This document shows, piece after piece, positions 37,055 through 47,877 of a DNA stretch of 64,000 nucleotides. The first letter of the stretch is position 1. Each line of letters begins with the position of its first letter. The notes under the pieces were generated by a model that was given only the letters and a program-made list of their open reading frames with translations, had not been told where the DNA came from and did no database searches. The translations under genes and the position numbers were made by a program. Location: assembly GCA_002110485.1 (NCBI GenBank), contig MOWL01000025.1:781113-845112 (forward strand). Direction: 5' to 3'. Source of the DNA: Emergomyces orientalis. Taxonomy: Eukaryota; Ascomycota; Eurotiomycetes; Onygenales; Ajellomycetaceae.

Positions 37055-37300
37055 TGTGATGAGCTACGCCCATGTTAGTAGACCATTCCGCTCGCATGCT
37101 AATGGAAGCTCCATGGTTTTTGCCGACCTAGCGGCCACGCCAATCAGAAATATGATTATCCGCCCTGCCAGGCTTATAAAAGAATCTCATGTGTTCACAC
37201 TCAAATGCTTTTCCTTTTCTTTTCTTTTTCTTAACGTTTTCTACTTTTTGTTATATAAGACCTATATTAGTGCTGAGCTCTTTGGCATAGGCTCATTACA
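37055..37300 (+). repeat. Gypsy 5' LTR
   Basis: 246 bases, TG...CA ends, TATAAAAG near 37178 and a T-rich segment before the end. Matches the 3' LTR along its length. Confidence 0.92.
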
Positions 37301-37515
37301 CTTAGAAAACGTTCATTTGTATTCTTATGAGGAACAATTATTTGACTATTCAAACATGTAATGACGCGTAAGAAATAAAGAAGACAACTAGCTAGCAGTC
37401 ATTGAATCTCTACTAGATAGAAGAAGCTTGCTCATCAATCATCTTGGCCCCGCAACTAGATCTCATGAAAGAGACATATCAGCAAAAGACCTGAGAGTTC
37501 TGATATCTCAGACAT

Positions 37516-38703
37516 ATGAAGTTTTCATACAAATACTCCCCTGAACCTGAAGAATCCTCCAGCGAAGAATTCCAAGACACAACATTGTCAGTCATCATGG
37601 ACGATATCAGTGAACCCTCAATGGCAGCGAACACCAATGAGATGCCACAATGGCTTCAAATGATGTTGAAACTGCAGCAGCAGCAGATCACTGACATGCA
37701 CGCGAACCAGCAACGTCAATATGAAGAGATTCAGTGACAACTGGCAAGTCAGACCCCTGCCGCGGAAGCCGCAACACCTCTGTCAGCAGAATCTGTAGAG
37801 GTGTCAATGAAGTCTAGCACAGCACGACCATCAAAAGAACATCTAAGCACTTTCATGTACTTCGACGCTTCTGACCTCATCTTATACTCGCCGTGGAAGT
37901 TGGAGATGCTTGCGAAGCTAGATGTGAATGAAGATGCCATTGGTTTCTTGACCAATCAAGAATGGTATGTGTACAGTCAACTGAAGGATCGCGCCAGACA
38001 GAAGTTTCATCCATGAATAGAAACCTGCAAATCATCACTTCGCATGCCTGAAAACATCTTCAAACATCTTGATATCTTGTTCAAGAATACAGCAACACAG
38101 CAGAAGGTGCTAGACTGGCTGCAGAATGCATGCCAGAGGAACACCTCTCTTACAACCTTTTTACCTGATTTCGACACTAAGATCTTAGAAGCAGGAGGCC
38201 AACTCTGGAAGAATCAAATGAAGATCAGCATGCTAAAGAAAGCTTTGACATTTGAACTGCTGAAGACCCTTGTCAGTGTTGAAGAAGTCTCCACTTACAA
38301 GACATTCTGCATTTAATTATGAAGATTGGATGATCATCTCACAAAGCTGAAGAGCATACAGACAGGTGGTGATAGACATTATACTTCAGCTGCCAACATG
38401 CTGGCGACCAGGAACAACACAGATGCAATGGATTGGGTGGACTCAAACACCTACGCTCAAGCTAGAGTCTCTGCTGCCCGACCGGGCTTCCGAGTCCCTG
38501 GACTGACAGCTGAAGAGGCGGCCGATCGACGACAACACAGAGTCTGCATCAATTGCGAGCGTACAGGCCACATTGCTGCCAACTGCCGTTCTGACCATGT
38601 TCCACCTAAGAGAGTCCGCATCAACCACACCATAGTGAAAGAGGATTTGGGCGACGATGAAGAGAGTGTCTCAATGGAAGCTCCAAGGCAGGGAAAAGAC
38701 TAG
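37516..38703 (+). pseudogene. Gypsy gag, interrupted by stops
   Basis: A single frame with a few stops (TGA at 37735 and 38014, TAA and TGA near 38314-38325) encodes a capsid region (KIMLFDASD-type block read here as FMYFDASDLILYSPWKLEM) and one zinc knuckle CINCERTGHIAANC at about 38543-38586. The following pol lies in another frame, as is usual for elements using frameshifting. Confidence 0.85.
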
Positions 38704-38765
38704 CTCCTGCAAAAACTTGCTGACAGAAGCTAGAGAAGATCAGACAACAACAATTTGAAGAAAAG

Positions 38766-41700
38766 ATGACAATGGACGCGATTCTTGTATCTACTGTGAT
38801 AGATAGCATGTACAATATGAATGCCATGGTAGACAGCGGTCTATGCCATTATGCAATGATCAAATCTTCAATTGTAAAACGCCGTAACCTCCAGTGTATC
38901 TCTTTACCCAAGCCCCGACTCCTCACTGGATTCGACGGCCCGAAAGATGCTTACACCCGTTATATGATGAAATTAGATATAGACGTCGGCGGGCACCGAC
39001 AAGAGAACACTTATGCATATGAGATAGAGAACCTAGATTACAATCTCATGCTAGAAATCTCTTGGTTAGCCAAACAGAGCATCCTCTTGAATGCCTGAAA
39101 CAGAACACTCATCTTCTCTAATGGAGATCGCGTACACAAGAATGATGTTCATAGCATCATGAATCTCAAGCAGATCTCCATGAATGCTTATGAACTGCTC
39201 TGAAAGAACTCCTGACAGAACTGCATGCAGCAGGACTGCATGGCAATTTACTCAGCCAGCTTGGCTGACATTAAGAAAGCGCTCGACAAACTCACCACCA
39301 CTAAACACACTGATCCCCGTGCAAAGCTCCCGCGCCAATACCATGAATACCTAGACGTCTTCCGAAAAGATGATGCCATTGAGAACCTACCTCCCCTACA
39401 AGGGCCTGAAGTAGATCATACAATCAAACTAGAGAAGCAAGATGGCAAGACTCCTGAACCCCCATGAGGGCCTCTCTATAGCATGTCTTGAGATGAACTC
39501 CTTCTCCTCCACAAGACCCTCAATGATCTACTAGACAAAGGGTTCATACGCGTTAGCAATTCTCCCGCTGCAGCTCCTATCCTATTCACCAAGAAGCCAG
39601 GCGGCGGGCTCCAATTTTGTGTAGACTATTGAGGGCTGAACTGCCTCATGAAGAAGAATCAATATTCTCTACCCCTCATCAATGAGATACTTGCTTGCAT
39701 CAGACACACTCAATGGTTCACCAAGCTGGATGTGGTCGCTGCATTTCATAAGATCCGCATCGCCGAAGGCGACGAATGGCTAACTGCTTTCTGGACCTGA
39801 TATGGTCTCTTTGAGTGGGTAGTCACACCGTTCAGGCTAGCTAACGCCTCTAGCATCTTTCAGAAATATATCAATTGAGCACTGCAAAATTTCCTTGATA
39901 AGTTCGCGTTCATGTATCTGGATGACATTCTTATCTTCACCGATGGCTCCCGAAAAGAGCATCAAGAACATGTTCAGAAAGTGTTACAGTGGCTCTGTGA
40001 AGCTGGCCTGCTGATAGACATAGACAAATGCGATTTCGAAGTTAAGACTACAAAATACCTGAGCTTCATCATAGAAGCAGATAAGAACATTCAGATGAAT
40101 TCTGAAAAGATCTCTGCTATTCTTGAATGAGAAGCCTCATGCACTGTGAAGAGTGTACACAGCTTCATTGAATTTGTCAACTTCTATTGATGATTTATAT
40201 GAAACTTCTCAGAGATTGCCTGACTGCTCACAGAGCTCATCAAGAAGAAATCAGTCTTTCACTGGTCAGCGGCCGCTGAGGCCGCCTTTGTATGAATGAA
40301 AAAGATGTTCATCAGCACACCTCTACTAGTGACATTTGATTCTGACCGCGACATGATTGTGGAAGCTGACTCCTCCGGTTACATTACAGGAGGAGCCATA
40401 CTGCAATATGATGATGAAGGTGTTCTATGACCATGTGCCTTCATGTTCAAGAAACTCAGTTCTGTCAAGTGTAACTATGAGATCTATGACAAAGAACTCC
40501 TCATCATAATTCACTGTCTTGAAGAATGGGACTCTGAGCTTCACAGTGTTGTGAAGTTCAAGATAATAACTGATCATAAAAACCTCAAGCACTTCACAAC
40601 CACTTGTAAGCTCACAGAATGTCAGATGCGCTGGTCAGAGCTTCTTAGCCGCTTTCATTTTACAATACACTACCGCCCCGGCTCAGAGAACTCCATGGCG
40701 GACGCACTCTCCTGACAAGAGCAAGACATGCCATCCGATGCAGTGGACACCCGCTGGACCAACCATGAACACCGAATCTTGGACCCGAGAATACTGATTA
40801 ATCATGATAAGACTGCACATGGAACCATTCACGTGTCAGTAGTCAGAACACTCCCACTCTGAATCACCTCTGACATTGCTGATGTCTCTGACATCCCTTC
40901 TGAGACACCCTCTGAAGTGCCTTCTGAAACATCACTAGATGAGCTGTGGCGCCTGTCAGCTCTCGCTGACGAACAGCTCCAAGCTCTCACTGATGCCGTA
41001 CGCCAGAAGGCACCCCGATTCCCCCCAGAACTACATGTGAGAACTGACATATCTGAATGCTTCATTGACAACAATAACACCCTTCAATTCTGTGGACAAT
41101 GTTGAGTCCTGCAGTCTGAAACATTACGCACGCGAATCATGCAAGAGACGCACAACTCACGCATGTCTGGCCACCTGGGCCGCGAACAGCTATACTGAAT
41201 GATATCATGAGAGTTCTACTGGCCTGAGATCTCAAATAGCATTCAACACTTTATTCAAAACTGTAATTACTGCTCATCAGTCATCTCATGGAAGGATCAT
41301 CAGAAAGGCCTTCTCAAACCACTCAACATTCCAGACTGAATATGATGAGATGTTGTCATCGATTTCACAGTGAACCTCTCTGAGAGCAAAGAATGCAAGA
41401 ACATCATGATTATTATTAACTGTCTAAGCAAGAGTGTAATACTAGAACCCTGTGATAAGATAGATACAGAACAGGTTGCTGAAGCTTTCCTATGAAGCCC
41501 ATTCTACCGAATGCATGGACTGCCAAGATCAATTGTGTCAGACCAAGGCTGACAGTTTGTAAGCGCCCTATGGATGAGAATCTGCCAGTTACTGAAGATC
41601 ACACACCACCTATCAACTGTCTATCATTCAGAGACTGATGGTTTCTCAGAGTGAACAATACAGACAGTAAAGAATTATCTTTGTAAGTTCTGTAATTATC

Positions 41701-42400
41701 TGCAAGATGACTGGCATGACCTACTCCTTCATGTGAAAGTCACAATCAATGGCCAGAACACAGTCTTCACTGGTGTGAGCTCATTCTTTCTCATGCATGA
41801 CTATAATATGGAAATACTAGATCTCCAAGAACCCACACAACTCTCAATGAATCCATGCAACCCCATTGAGGTCGCTGATAATATAGTAACAAAGCTCCGA
41901 GACGCCCGCGACTGGGCGGAAGCATCAATGACGAGCGCCAAACAAGACCAAGAAGATCAAGCCAATGTATAATGAGACCCCGCCGAACAGTATAAGATTG
42001 GTGATCTAGTTTGGCTCAGTCTCAAGAACATTCGAACCACACGCCCATTGTGCACGCTGGACTACCAACACGCGAAATATGAAGTCCTGGAAGTTCTAGA
42101 CAGCCATAACTACCGCCTGAACACTCCCTCTGGTATTCATGATGTCTTTCATATGAACCTCTTATGCTGAGCGGCCACTGACCCATTCCCCTCTCAAACA
42201 ATCTCTGACTGGCAGCCGCCAGGCATCATGGGGGAGGACAACGAGCTTGAATGGGAGATTGAAGAGATACTGGATGAACAACCCTGTGACCGCGGCCGAC
42301 AATACCTTGTGAAATGGGTGAGCTACGATCGCCCATCATGGACTGCGGGTTCGGCATTGTCCGAGACAGCGGCTCTTGATCGATGAGAGGCGCTGAGCTT
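38766..42400 (+). pseudogene. Gypsy pol: protease, RT, RNase H, integrase, chromodomain
   Basis: One continuous frame read through about 30 stops, nearly all TGA at positions where the family has Arg or Trp. Domain order is protease (AMVDSGLCHYAMI), RT (PLINEILACIRHTQWFTKLD, YLDDILIFTDG at 39914), RNase H (VEADSSGYITGGAI, YDKELLIIIHCL, ITDHKNLKHF), integrase (GREQLY, DVVIDFTVNL, SIVSDQG) and a C-terminal chromodomain (EWEIEEILDEQPC, YLVKWVSYDRPSW) at about 42250-42350. The chromodomain would direct integration to methylated-H3K9 chromatin. The copy cannot be active. Confidence 0.9.
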
Positions 42401-42419
42401 GAGAGAAGGGGGGGGCTAA

Positions 42420-42665
42420 TGTGATGGACTACGCCCATGCTAGTAGACCATTCTGCTCGCATGCCAATGGAAGCTCCATGGTTTTTGCCGACCTAGCGGC
42501 CACGCCAATCGGAAATATGATTATCCACCCTGCCAGGCTCATAAAAGAATCTCATGTGTTCACACTCAAATGCTTTTCCTTTTCTTTTCTTTTCCTTAAC
42601 ATTTTCTACTTTTTGTTATATAAAACCTATATTAGTGCCGAGCTCTTCGGCATAGGCCCATTACA
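42420..42665 (+). repeat. Gypsy 3' LTR
   Basis: 246 bases matching the 5' LTR, followed by AAAAA (42666-42670), the target duplication also found at 37050-37054. Confidence 0.92.
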
Positions 42666-43140
42666 AAAAACTAGGCTCAATGATTTCAATTGAAATAAGC
42701 GCATTATCAAAACCAGAAGAAGCTGAGAATCATAAAAGAATAATAGAGAAAATTGATTTTAAAAAGTCAATTCTAATTTATTCAGATGATTCAATGAATG
42801 AAAATAAAGGCCTAGAAGCTGGAATAGCATATACAGAAGATAATTACAAATATACATCAGATTCATGGAATATTGGAAATGAATGTGAAGTATTTGATGC
42901 TGAATTATATACTATTATAAAAGCTTTTAAACTGATAGAAATAAAAGCTTCAAAAAGAAAAGATATGAAAGAAGCATGAATTTTTTCAGATAGTCAAGCA
43001 GCTTTGAAAAGAATTCAAAAGAATGAAATTCATAATGATTAAATGAATATAGAAGTAATTCTAAAGATATGCAAAAGAATTCAATTAAAATATAAAACAA
43101 AGATATATCTGAGCTGGGTTTCTGCTCATATAAATATACA

Positions 43141-43766
43141 TTATTATTATTATTATTCTTCAATTATAGATATATATGCAGTCAGAGACTATGATATCTA
43201 CCTGAGACTCAAAGAGTCTCAGGATTTTTCTAACTTTAACACTAATTACTATACATTTTTTCTTCAAACAAATAGCACTTGCAATACTTGAATTCCAGCC
43301 CAGAATAGTCAGCAAATTGATTTTTCTTTTTTTTATTTATTTATTTATAAATATCTTTGAAGATTATTTATATTCTCTTTTTTTCATATAATTTTCAAGT
43401 GATTACAAAGAAAATAAATTAATGATAGACAAAATAACTCATGACATGAATACAAAGGAAATAAAAGACAAACTCTAACACAAAAGAAATAGTGAGATAT
43501 TATATAATATCTAGCAGTTTTTATAAAGAATATTTCAGATTCTCATTCATTTATATTTTCATCTTTGAAATAGAATTGATTTCTAGTAGCTATTTGAGTT
43601 TCATTGAGAAAATCAATTAAATATTGACTGTCTATTTCAGTTGAAAATAGTAGTTTCATATTCATTTCTCTCAGCTTATATTTATATCTCAGTTCAGCTC
43701 TAAGTTCTTGATTTAATGAGCAATTCATTAAGATATGTTCTGGGTCTTCAAGAGAGTCACAATATT
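43141..43766 (-). mobile_element. Inverted 5'-truncated LINE 3' fragment
   Basis: The sequence is the reverse complement of the LINE 3' end: it begins with TTA repeats (the tail), runs back through the 3'UTR and ends inside the ORF2 C-terminus (CDSLEDPEHILMNC). The 12-base duplication TATAAATATACA lies at 43129-43140 and 43767-43778. Its length is 626 bases. Confidence 0.9.
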
Positions 43767-44026
43767 TATAAATATACATGGAAATGAGCTTGCTGATGAA
43801 GCAGCAAAGAAAGAAACAGAACTAAATATTATAAGTTCAAAAATAGTTTCATGATCTTTTATTAAAAGAAAGATAAAAGAGAATTGCTTAGAAAAATGGC
43901 ATAAAATATGAGAAAAACAAAGAAAAAGTCCTCACTATCTTAGATTTAAAACTAAATCTAAATGGAAATCATTTTTTATTAAATGCAAGAAGAAGCTTTT
44001 CTTCTCAATCATTCAATTGAAACTAG

Positions 44027-44374
44027 TGTGGTGGGGAATCTCGGCGTGGTATTACTTTTCGCCGAGACCGCCTCATATATTTGTTTGGCATGGCTGCCTC
44101 ATATTCCCATTATCCTTTGACACACGTGTGGATTCGGCGAAGATTGATTGTACGCAGAGCAGTGAGATTGCTCCTTTTTGATTGTGTGATTTGATATGTG
44201 ATTGATTGCTTGTTCTTCTTCTATATTTGAATCTCCTACGTGTTCTTTTGTATTGCTATTTGGATAGCTCGTTGAATAGAATATTGTATACACGGCGAAC
44301 TTACCAACCTCCTTACGATCCCGCTGCTCCTGCCCACGTGCCGCCAAAAGCGCACAACCCCTTATTCCACTTCA
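44027..44374 (+). mobile_element. Solo LTR
   Basis: About 348 bases with TG...CA ends (TGTGGTGG to CCACTTCA) and a CTAG (or ACTAG) duplication on both sides. It splits LINE ORF2 at a point where the nested copy is continuous. The composition is higher in GC than the LINE. No related internal sequence is seen in the window. Confidence 0.82.
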
Positions 44375-45056
44375 CTAGGTCATGGCTATTTCAAATCTTA
44401 TTTGAAAAGAATATCTGATATTGAAAGTGAAAATTGTGAATATTGTGACTCTCTTGAAGACTCAGAACATATCTTAATGAATTGCTCATTAAACCAAGAA
44501 CTTAGAGCTGAACTGAGATATAAATATAAGCTGAGAGAAATGAATATGAAACTACTATTTTCAACTGAAATAGGCAGTCAATATTTAATTGATTTTCTCA
44601 ATGAAACTCAAATAGCTACTAGAAATCAATTCTATTTCAAAGATGAAAATATAAATGAATGAGAATCTGAAATATTCTTTATAAAAACTGCTAGATATTA
44701 TATAATATTTCACTATTTCTTTTGTGTTAGAGTCTGTCTTTTATTTCCTTTGTATTCATGTCATGAGTTATTTTGTCTATCATTAATTTATTTTCTTTGT
44801 AATCACTTGAAAATTATATGAAAAAAGAGAATATAAATAATCTTTAAAGATATTTATAAATAAATAAAAAAAAAGAAAAATCAATTTGCTGACTATTCTG
44901 GGCTGGAATTCAAGTATTGCAAGTGCTATTTGTTTGAAGAAAAAATGTATAGTAATTAGTTTTAAAGTTAGAAAAATCCTGAGACTCTTTGAGTCTCAGG
45001 TAGATATCATAGTCTCTGACTGCATATATATCTATAATTGAAGAATAATAATAATA

Positions 45057-45071
45057 AAGACTGTCAGTGTA
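45057..45071 (+). repeat. Target-site duplication of the LINE composite, right copy
   Basis: Second AAGACTGTCAGTGTA, directly after the LINE tail of AATAATAATAA. Confidence 0.85.
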
Positions 45072-45690
45072 GCTCTCATGTTGAAACCCTGCCAAAGCTG
45101 CCCTCAGCCTCAGTCAAGAGTGAGTAGTTTTAACAGTAGCTTAAGAGAGAGCTCTTCAGAGCCAGAAAAAGAGTAGTCTCTGCTGAAAATTATCTGCAGA
45201 GACTCACAGAGAAACAAGCAGTCAAGAGATGAAAGAAATTTGAGAAGAAAATAATTAGAAACTCAATTTATATAGATACTGTCTTGAATGGCATACACTT
45301 CACTAGAATAATGATAGATTTGAAATGTGCTTTCTATGACATTATCTTCTCACATCTTGCATGAAAATTGAACCTCCAGCATATGAAATTTCCCAGCTGT
45401 TTTATTGAAGAATTTGATGATAACTATCAAATGATTGACAAGGTAGCTTGTGCAGCATTGAACATAGAAAAACATCTAGCTAAAAAATTCTACTTCTATG
45501 TGATTAAGACTTCTCAAGACTCAGATTTCTCTCACATAACTCTAGAAATGTCATGGCTGAACATGTTCAACACAGTGTCTGACAGTAAAAGACAGAAGCT
45601 GCATTTTCATTCAGAAATTATAATGAAAAATGCTCTAGCTCTCAATAAAAGTTCTCAATCAATTCAAGTCTCAGCAGTCATGTCATGCCA
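45072..45690 (+). pseudogene. Gypsy element, right part: gag end and protease
   Basis: This continues the element broken at 23463. Read through stops, it gives TVLNGIHFTRIMIDLKCAF, the usual retropepsin start with the active-site Asp kept, and ITLEMSWLNMFN, the conserved protease end. The sequence ends at about 45690, where another element begins; RT and integrase are missing. Confidence 0.7.
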
Positions 45691-45699
45691 CAGCCCTAG

Positions 45700-46232
45700 T
45701 GTATCGCTTACATCGCTTATATCATGACGCTTACATTGCTTAACTTATATCATGATGCTTACATCACTATCATGATACTACTACTAGCATCATGCATAGT
45801 GCCTACACACATAGATATATATCTAGATATCACTGCTCATATTCTTCTAGAGGTTAGCGATTAGCTACTTAGCCATATACACTCTACAGTTATATACATT
45901 ATTGCTATCTTAGCTATTTAGCTCTTCACATTGTCTATTCGGCGCTTCGCCCTCACAGTTTCTAATCGCTCTAATCAATTGAGAGACGGTCTGTTGAGCA
46001 AATCAGCAATTATGGCCTCTGAACGCAATTTGAGACCTCGGAACACCCCCCAAGCAGCAACATCCTTGATGACTGCCGAGAATGAGAGCTTCGAGCGTCT
46101 TATGACAGCATCAGCTGCACTACAAGCGACACTTGATAACCCATCCCAGCAGGATACACTGAGCTCTGATGGGGAAGACGCTATTGTGGCGGACGAATTG
46201 CTTGTGAAAACGGATTTCCCCAACCACCTCTA
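45700..46232 (+). mobile_element. LTR and gag start of another retroelement, truncated
   Basis: A probable LTR runs from TGTATCGC at 45700 to CCTCACA at 45957, with several near repeats of ATCATGATGCTTACAT. A frame starting at ATG 46012 (MASERNLRPRNTPQAATS) resembles the first residues of a retroelement capsid protein and stops at 46233. Downstream sequence belongs to a transposase, so this element is truncated. LTR ends are inferred from TG...CA only. Confidence 0.5.
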
Positions 46233-46350
46233 GAATATTCATAACAAAACACTGCAAAAATAGCCATAATATCCACATTTTTCTATAATCATTCAAATAA
46301 TGTTCAAATCATTCAAATTAACATGTTTTTCATACCTTTATCATCAATAT

Positions 46351-47468
46351 GTCATCTCAACTCAATGATTTCACAACCAATGAGATCATACATCTTCTAA
46401 AGAATGATTATATGCCAGCCAAGATCGCACGCAGCATTGACTGCCACCTGGCCACTGTATATCGAATTTGACGAAATCTTCGCTGCTTTGACACTGCTAG
46501 AAGCTCACATTCAATCTGTGGAGTAAAGCCAAAGATCACAGCAGATATCATGTCTGGATTGGAGAACTTTTTTGCTGTGTATCCAACTGTGTATCGTGAT
46601 GAGGCTGTCTCCTTTGTAAAGAATGAATTCAATGTTGATATCTACCCACATTCAATATCTAGAATATTGAAGAAACTGAATTTGACATGGAAGAAGATGA
46701 TCAATATTGCAATCAAATATCACTTATAGAACCTACTAACCCGTTGATTATATTGTATAGATTGAACCTGTAGCTACTCAATGTAATGAAGAACTTCAAG
46801 CTGAATGACTGATTTAACTCACTCAGTATTTATCTGATCAACTCATATTTTTGAATGAGAGCGCTGCGAACAAACATACAGCAGATTGACAATATAAATG
46901 ATCAAGCAAAGAATTTCTCTGTCATGTGAGAAGGCTCTGTACACATTCTCAAAGATGGTCAATATTATCTGTGATAACTGTCAATGGATATCTTGATTAT
47001 GATATATATCAGGGGTCCTACAATACTGAGAGGTTCAATGAATTTGTACATGTTTAAATACTGCTCAAATGCCAGTGAGATTATCACTACTTAGTGATGA
47101 ATAATTGCAATACTCATCAATTTCAGAAACTGCAAGATCTTTGCAATGAAGTCAGCATTGAACTCTTATTCTTGTCATCTTACTCACTGAATTATAACTC
47201 TATAGAGAAGTCTTTTCACGTGTTGAAGAAGTGAATAAGAAGATATAGAGATCAGTTAAATACTGAGTTTGAGAGAGATTTTGAAGCTTTTCTGCATCAT
47301 GCAGTTCAGAACTTCATGAAAGAGAATGATGCAAGAGAATATTTCAGATCAGCTCATATAGAATAGTATGATAATAACTAGAAAGATTCAGATTGCAATT
47401 TAATGAACTATAATACAGAATTGAAAGTAGAAGCACTAGAAGATCTGCTTTCATCACTACACACAGTA
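46351..47468 (+). pseudogene. Tc1/mariner-type DDE transposase, degraded
   Basis: The first 130 codons are almost clean: a helix-turn-helix (EIIHLLKNDYMPAKIARSI, TVYRI) and LENFFAVYPTVYRDE, SISRILKKLNLTWKK, matching fungal Tc1-like transposases. Further on, in shifted frames, NCNTHQFQKLQDLCNE and SIELLFLSSYS mark the catalytic core, then RRYRDQLNTEFERDF. At least one frameshift and many stops are present. The 3' part is cut at 47468 by an LTR. Terminal inverted repeats could not be found. Confidence 0.75.
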
Positions 47469-47877
47469 TGTTACGGAACACCCCGCAGGAGCACCAGAAA
47501 CCATTGGGTATTAAGAATGCTGACAGAATAGGCTACAGCTTGGCAGAACAAAGCTCCGAAGAAACCTATCACATGACTGATAGATTGGTATAACCAGTAG
47601 CCCACAATATACCAAAGCTACTAGAGCTACCAGTAGATTGGTATAATTGGTAGGATTGAATATACCAGAACTATCACATCTATCCAAAGATTTCATCATG
47701 TATATAAACATGCTCATTACTCTTAGAATCAGAGAAGCTTATCTTCTTGATCACAATTAATCTTCATTTCAGATTCTCTTATATCACTCTACCTTCCATC
47801 TATTCTACTTCCATATAACCATAGCTTTGATTCTCTTAAGGATACCCACTCATACCTCAACCGTATTACTTCCTACA
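47469..47877 (+). mobile_element. Probable LTR, TG...CA, inserted in the transposase
   Basis: A 409-base block begins TGTTACGGAACACC, where the transposase frame is lost, and ends CTTCCTACA. It contains ATATAAAC (47700-47707) as a TATA candidate. No target duplication is seen on the right, so it may be the 5' LTR of a truncated element whose leader continues to about 48066. Confidence 0.5.

Larger units (their letters stand above)
37055..42665 (+). mobile_element. Chromodomain Gypsy (chromovirus) LTR retrotransposon
   Basis: A complete 5.6-kb element with 246-base LTRs beginning TGTGATG and ending CATTACA, flanked by the 5-base duplication AAAAA, sits inside LINE ORF2. The base composition is clearly less AT-rich than the host LINE. 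A purine tract (GAGAGAAGGGGGGG) precedes the 3' LTR. The LTRs differ at roughly 15-20 sites, mostly C/T and G/A, so the insertion is not recent or has been mutated. Confidence 0.92.
34103..44662 (+). pseudogene. LINE ORF2 (endonuclease-RT-RNase H), unit 3, interrupted
   Basis: One frame from 34103 to 37054 encodes an apurinic-type endonuclease (FILLQEPNFD, AIICGDFNAHHIWW, a final SAHEVIQF where SDH is usual) and a reverse transcriptase (TAAGPDTINH, FIDIKGAFDH, GVPQRSPVSPILFA). The catalytic YxDD box reads YIDN, so the second Asp is lost. Five stops, all TGA, at 34988, 36035, 36437, a nearby codon and 36902 replace Trp; the equivalent codons in the nested copy, where present, are TGG. The gene is split by the Gypsy element at 37055, resumes at 42671 with RNase H, is split again at 43141 and 44027, and ends at 44662 with the same C-terminus as the nested copy. 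Confidence 0.85.
31225..45056 (+). mobile_element. LINE array unit 3: near full-length Tad1/I-type LINE, interrupted three times
   Basis: After removing a Gypsy element, an inverted LINE piece, a solo LTR and their target duplications, the element is about 7.2 kb with 5'UTR, ORF1, ORF2 and a 3'UTR ending in AAT/ATA repeats. ORF1 with three CCHC knuckles and ORF2 with endonuclease, reverse transcriptase and RNase H match the Tad1/I group common in filamentous ascomycetes. The few nonsense codons suggest light mutation compared with units 1 and 2. Confidence 0.85.

Noticed and set aside
37516..42400. TGA might be reassigned (for example to Arg or Trp) in the Gypsy element
   Set aside because: Cellular genes in the same window use TGA and TAG/TAA as stops (for example TAG for mpkB and TGA for the chromodomain gene) and use TGG for Trp. 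The same element also has frame damage, so mutation explains the pattern better.
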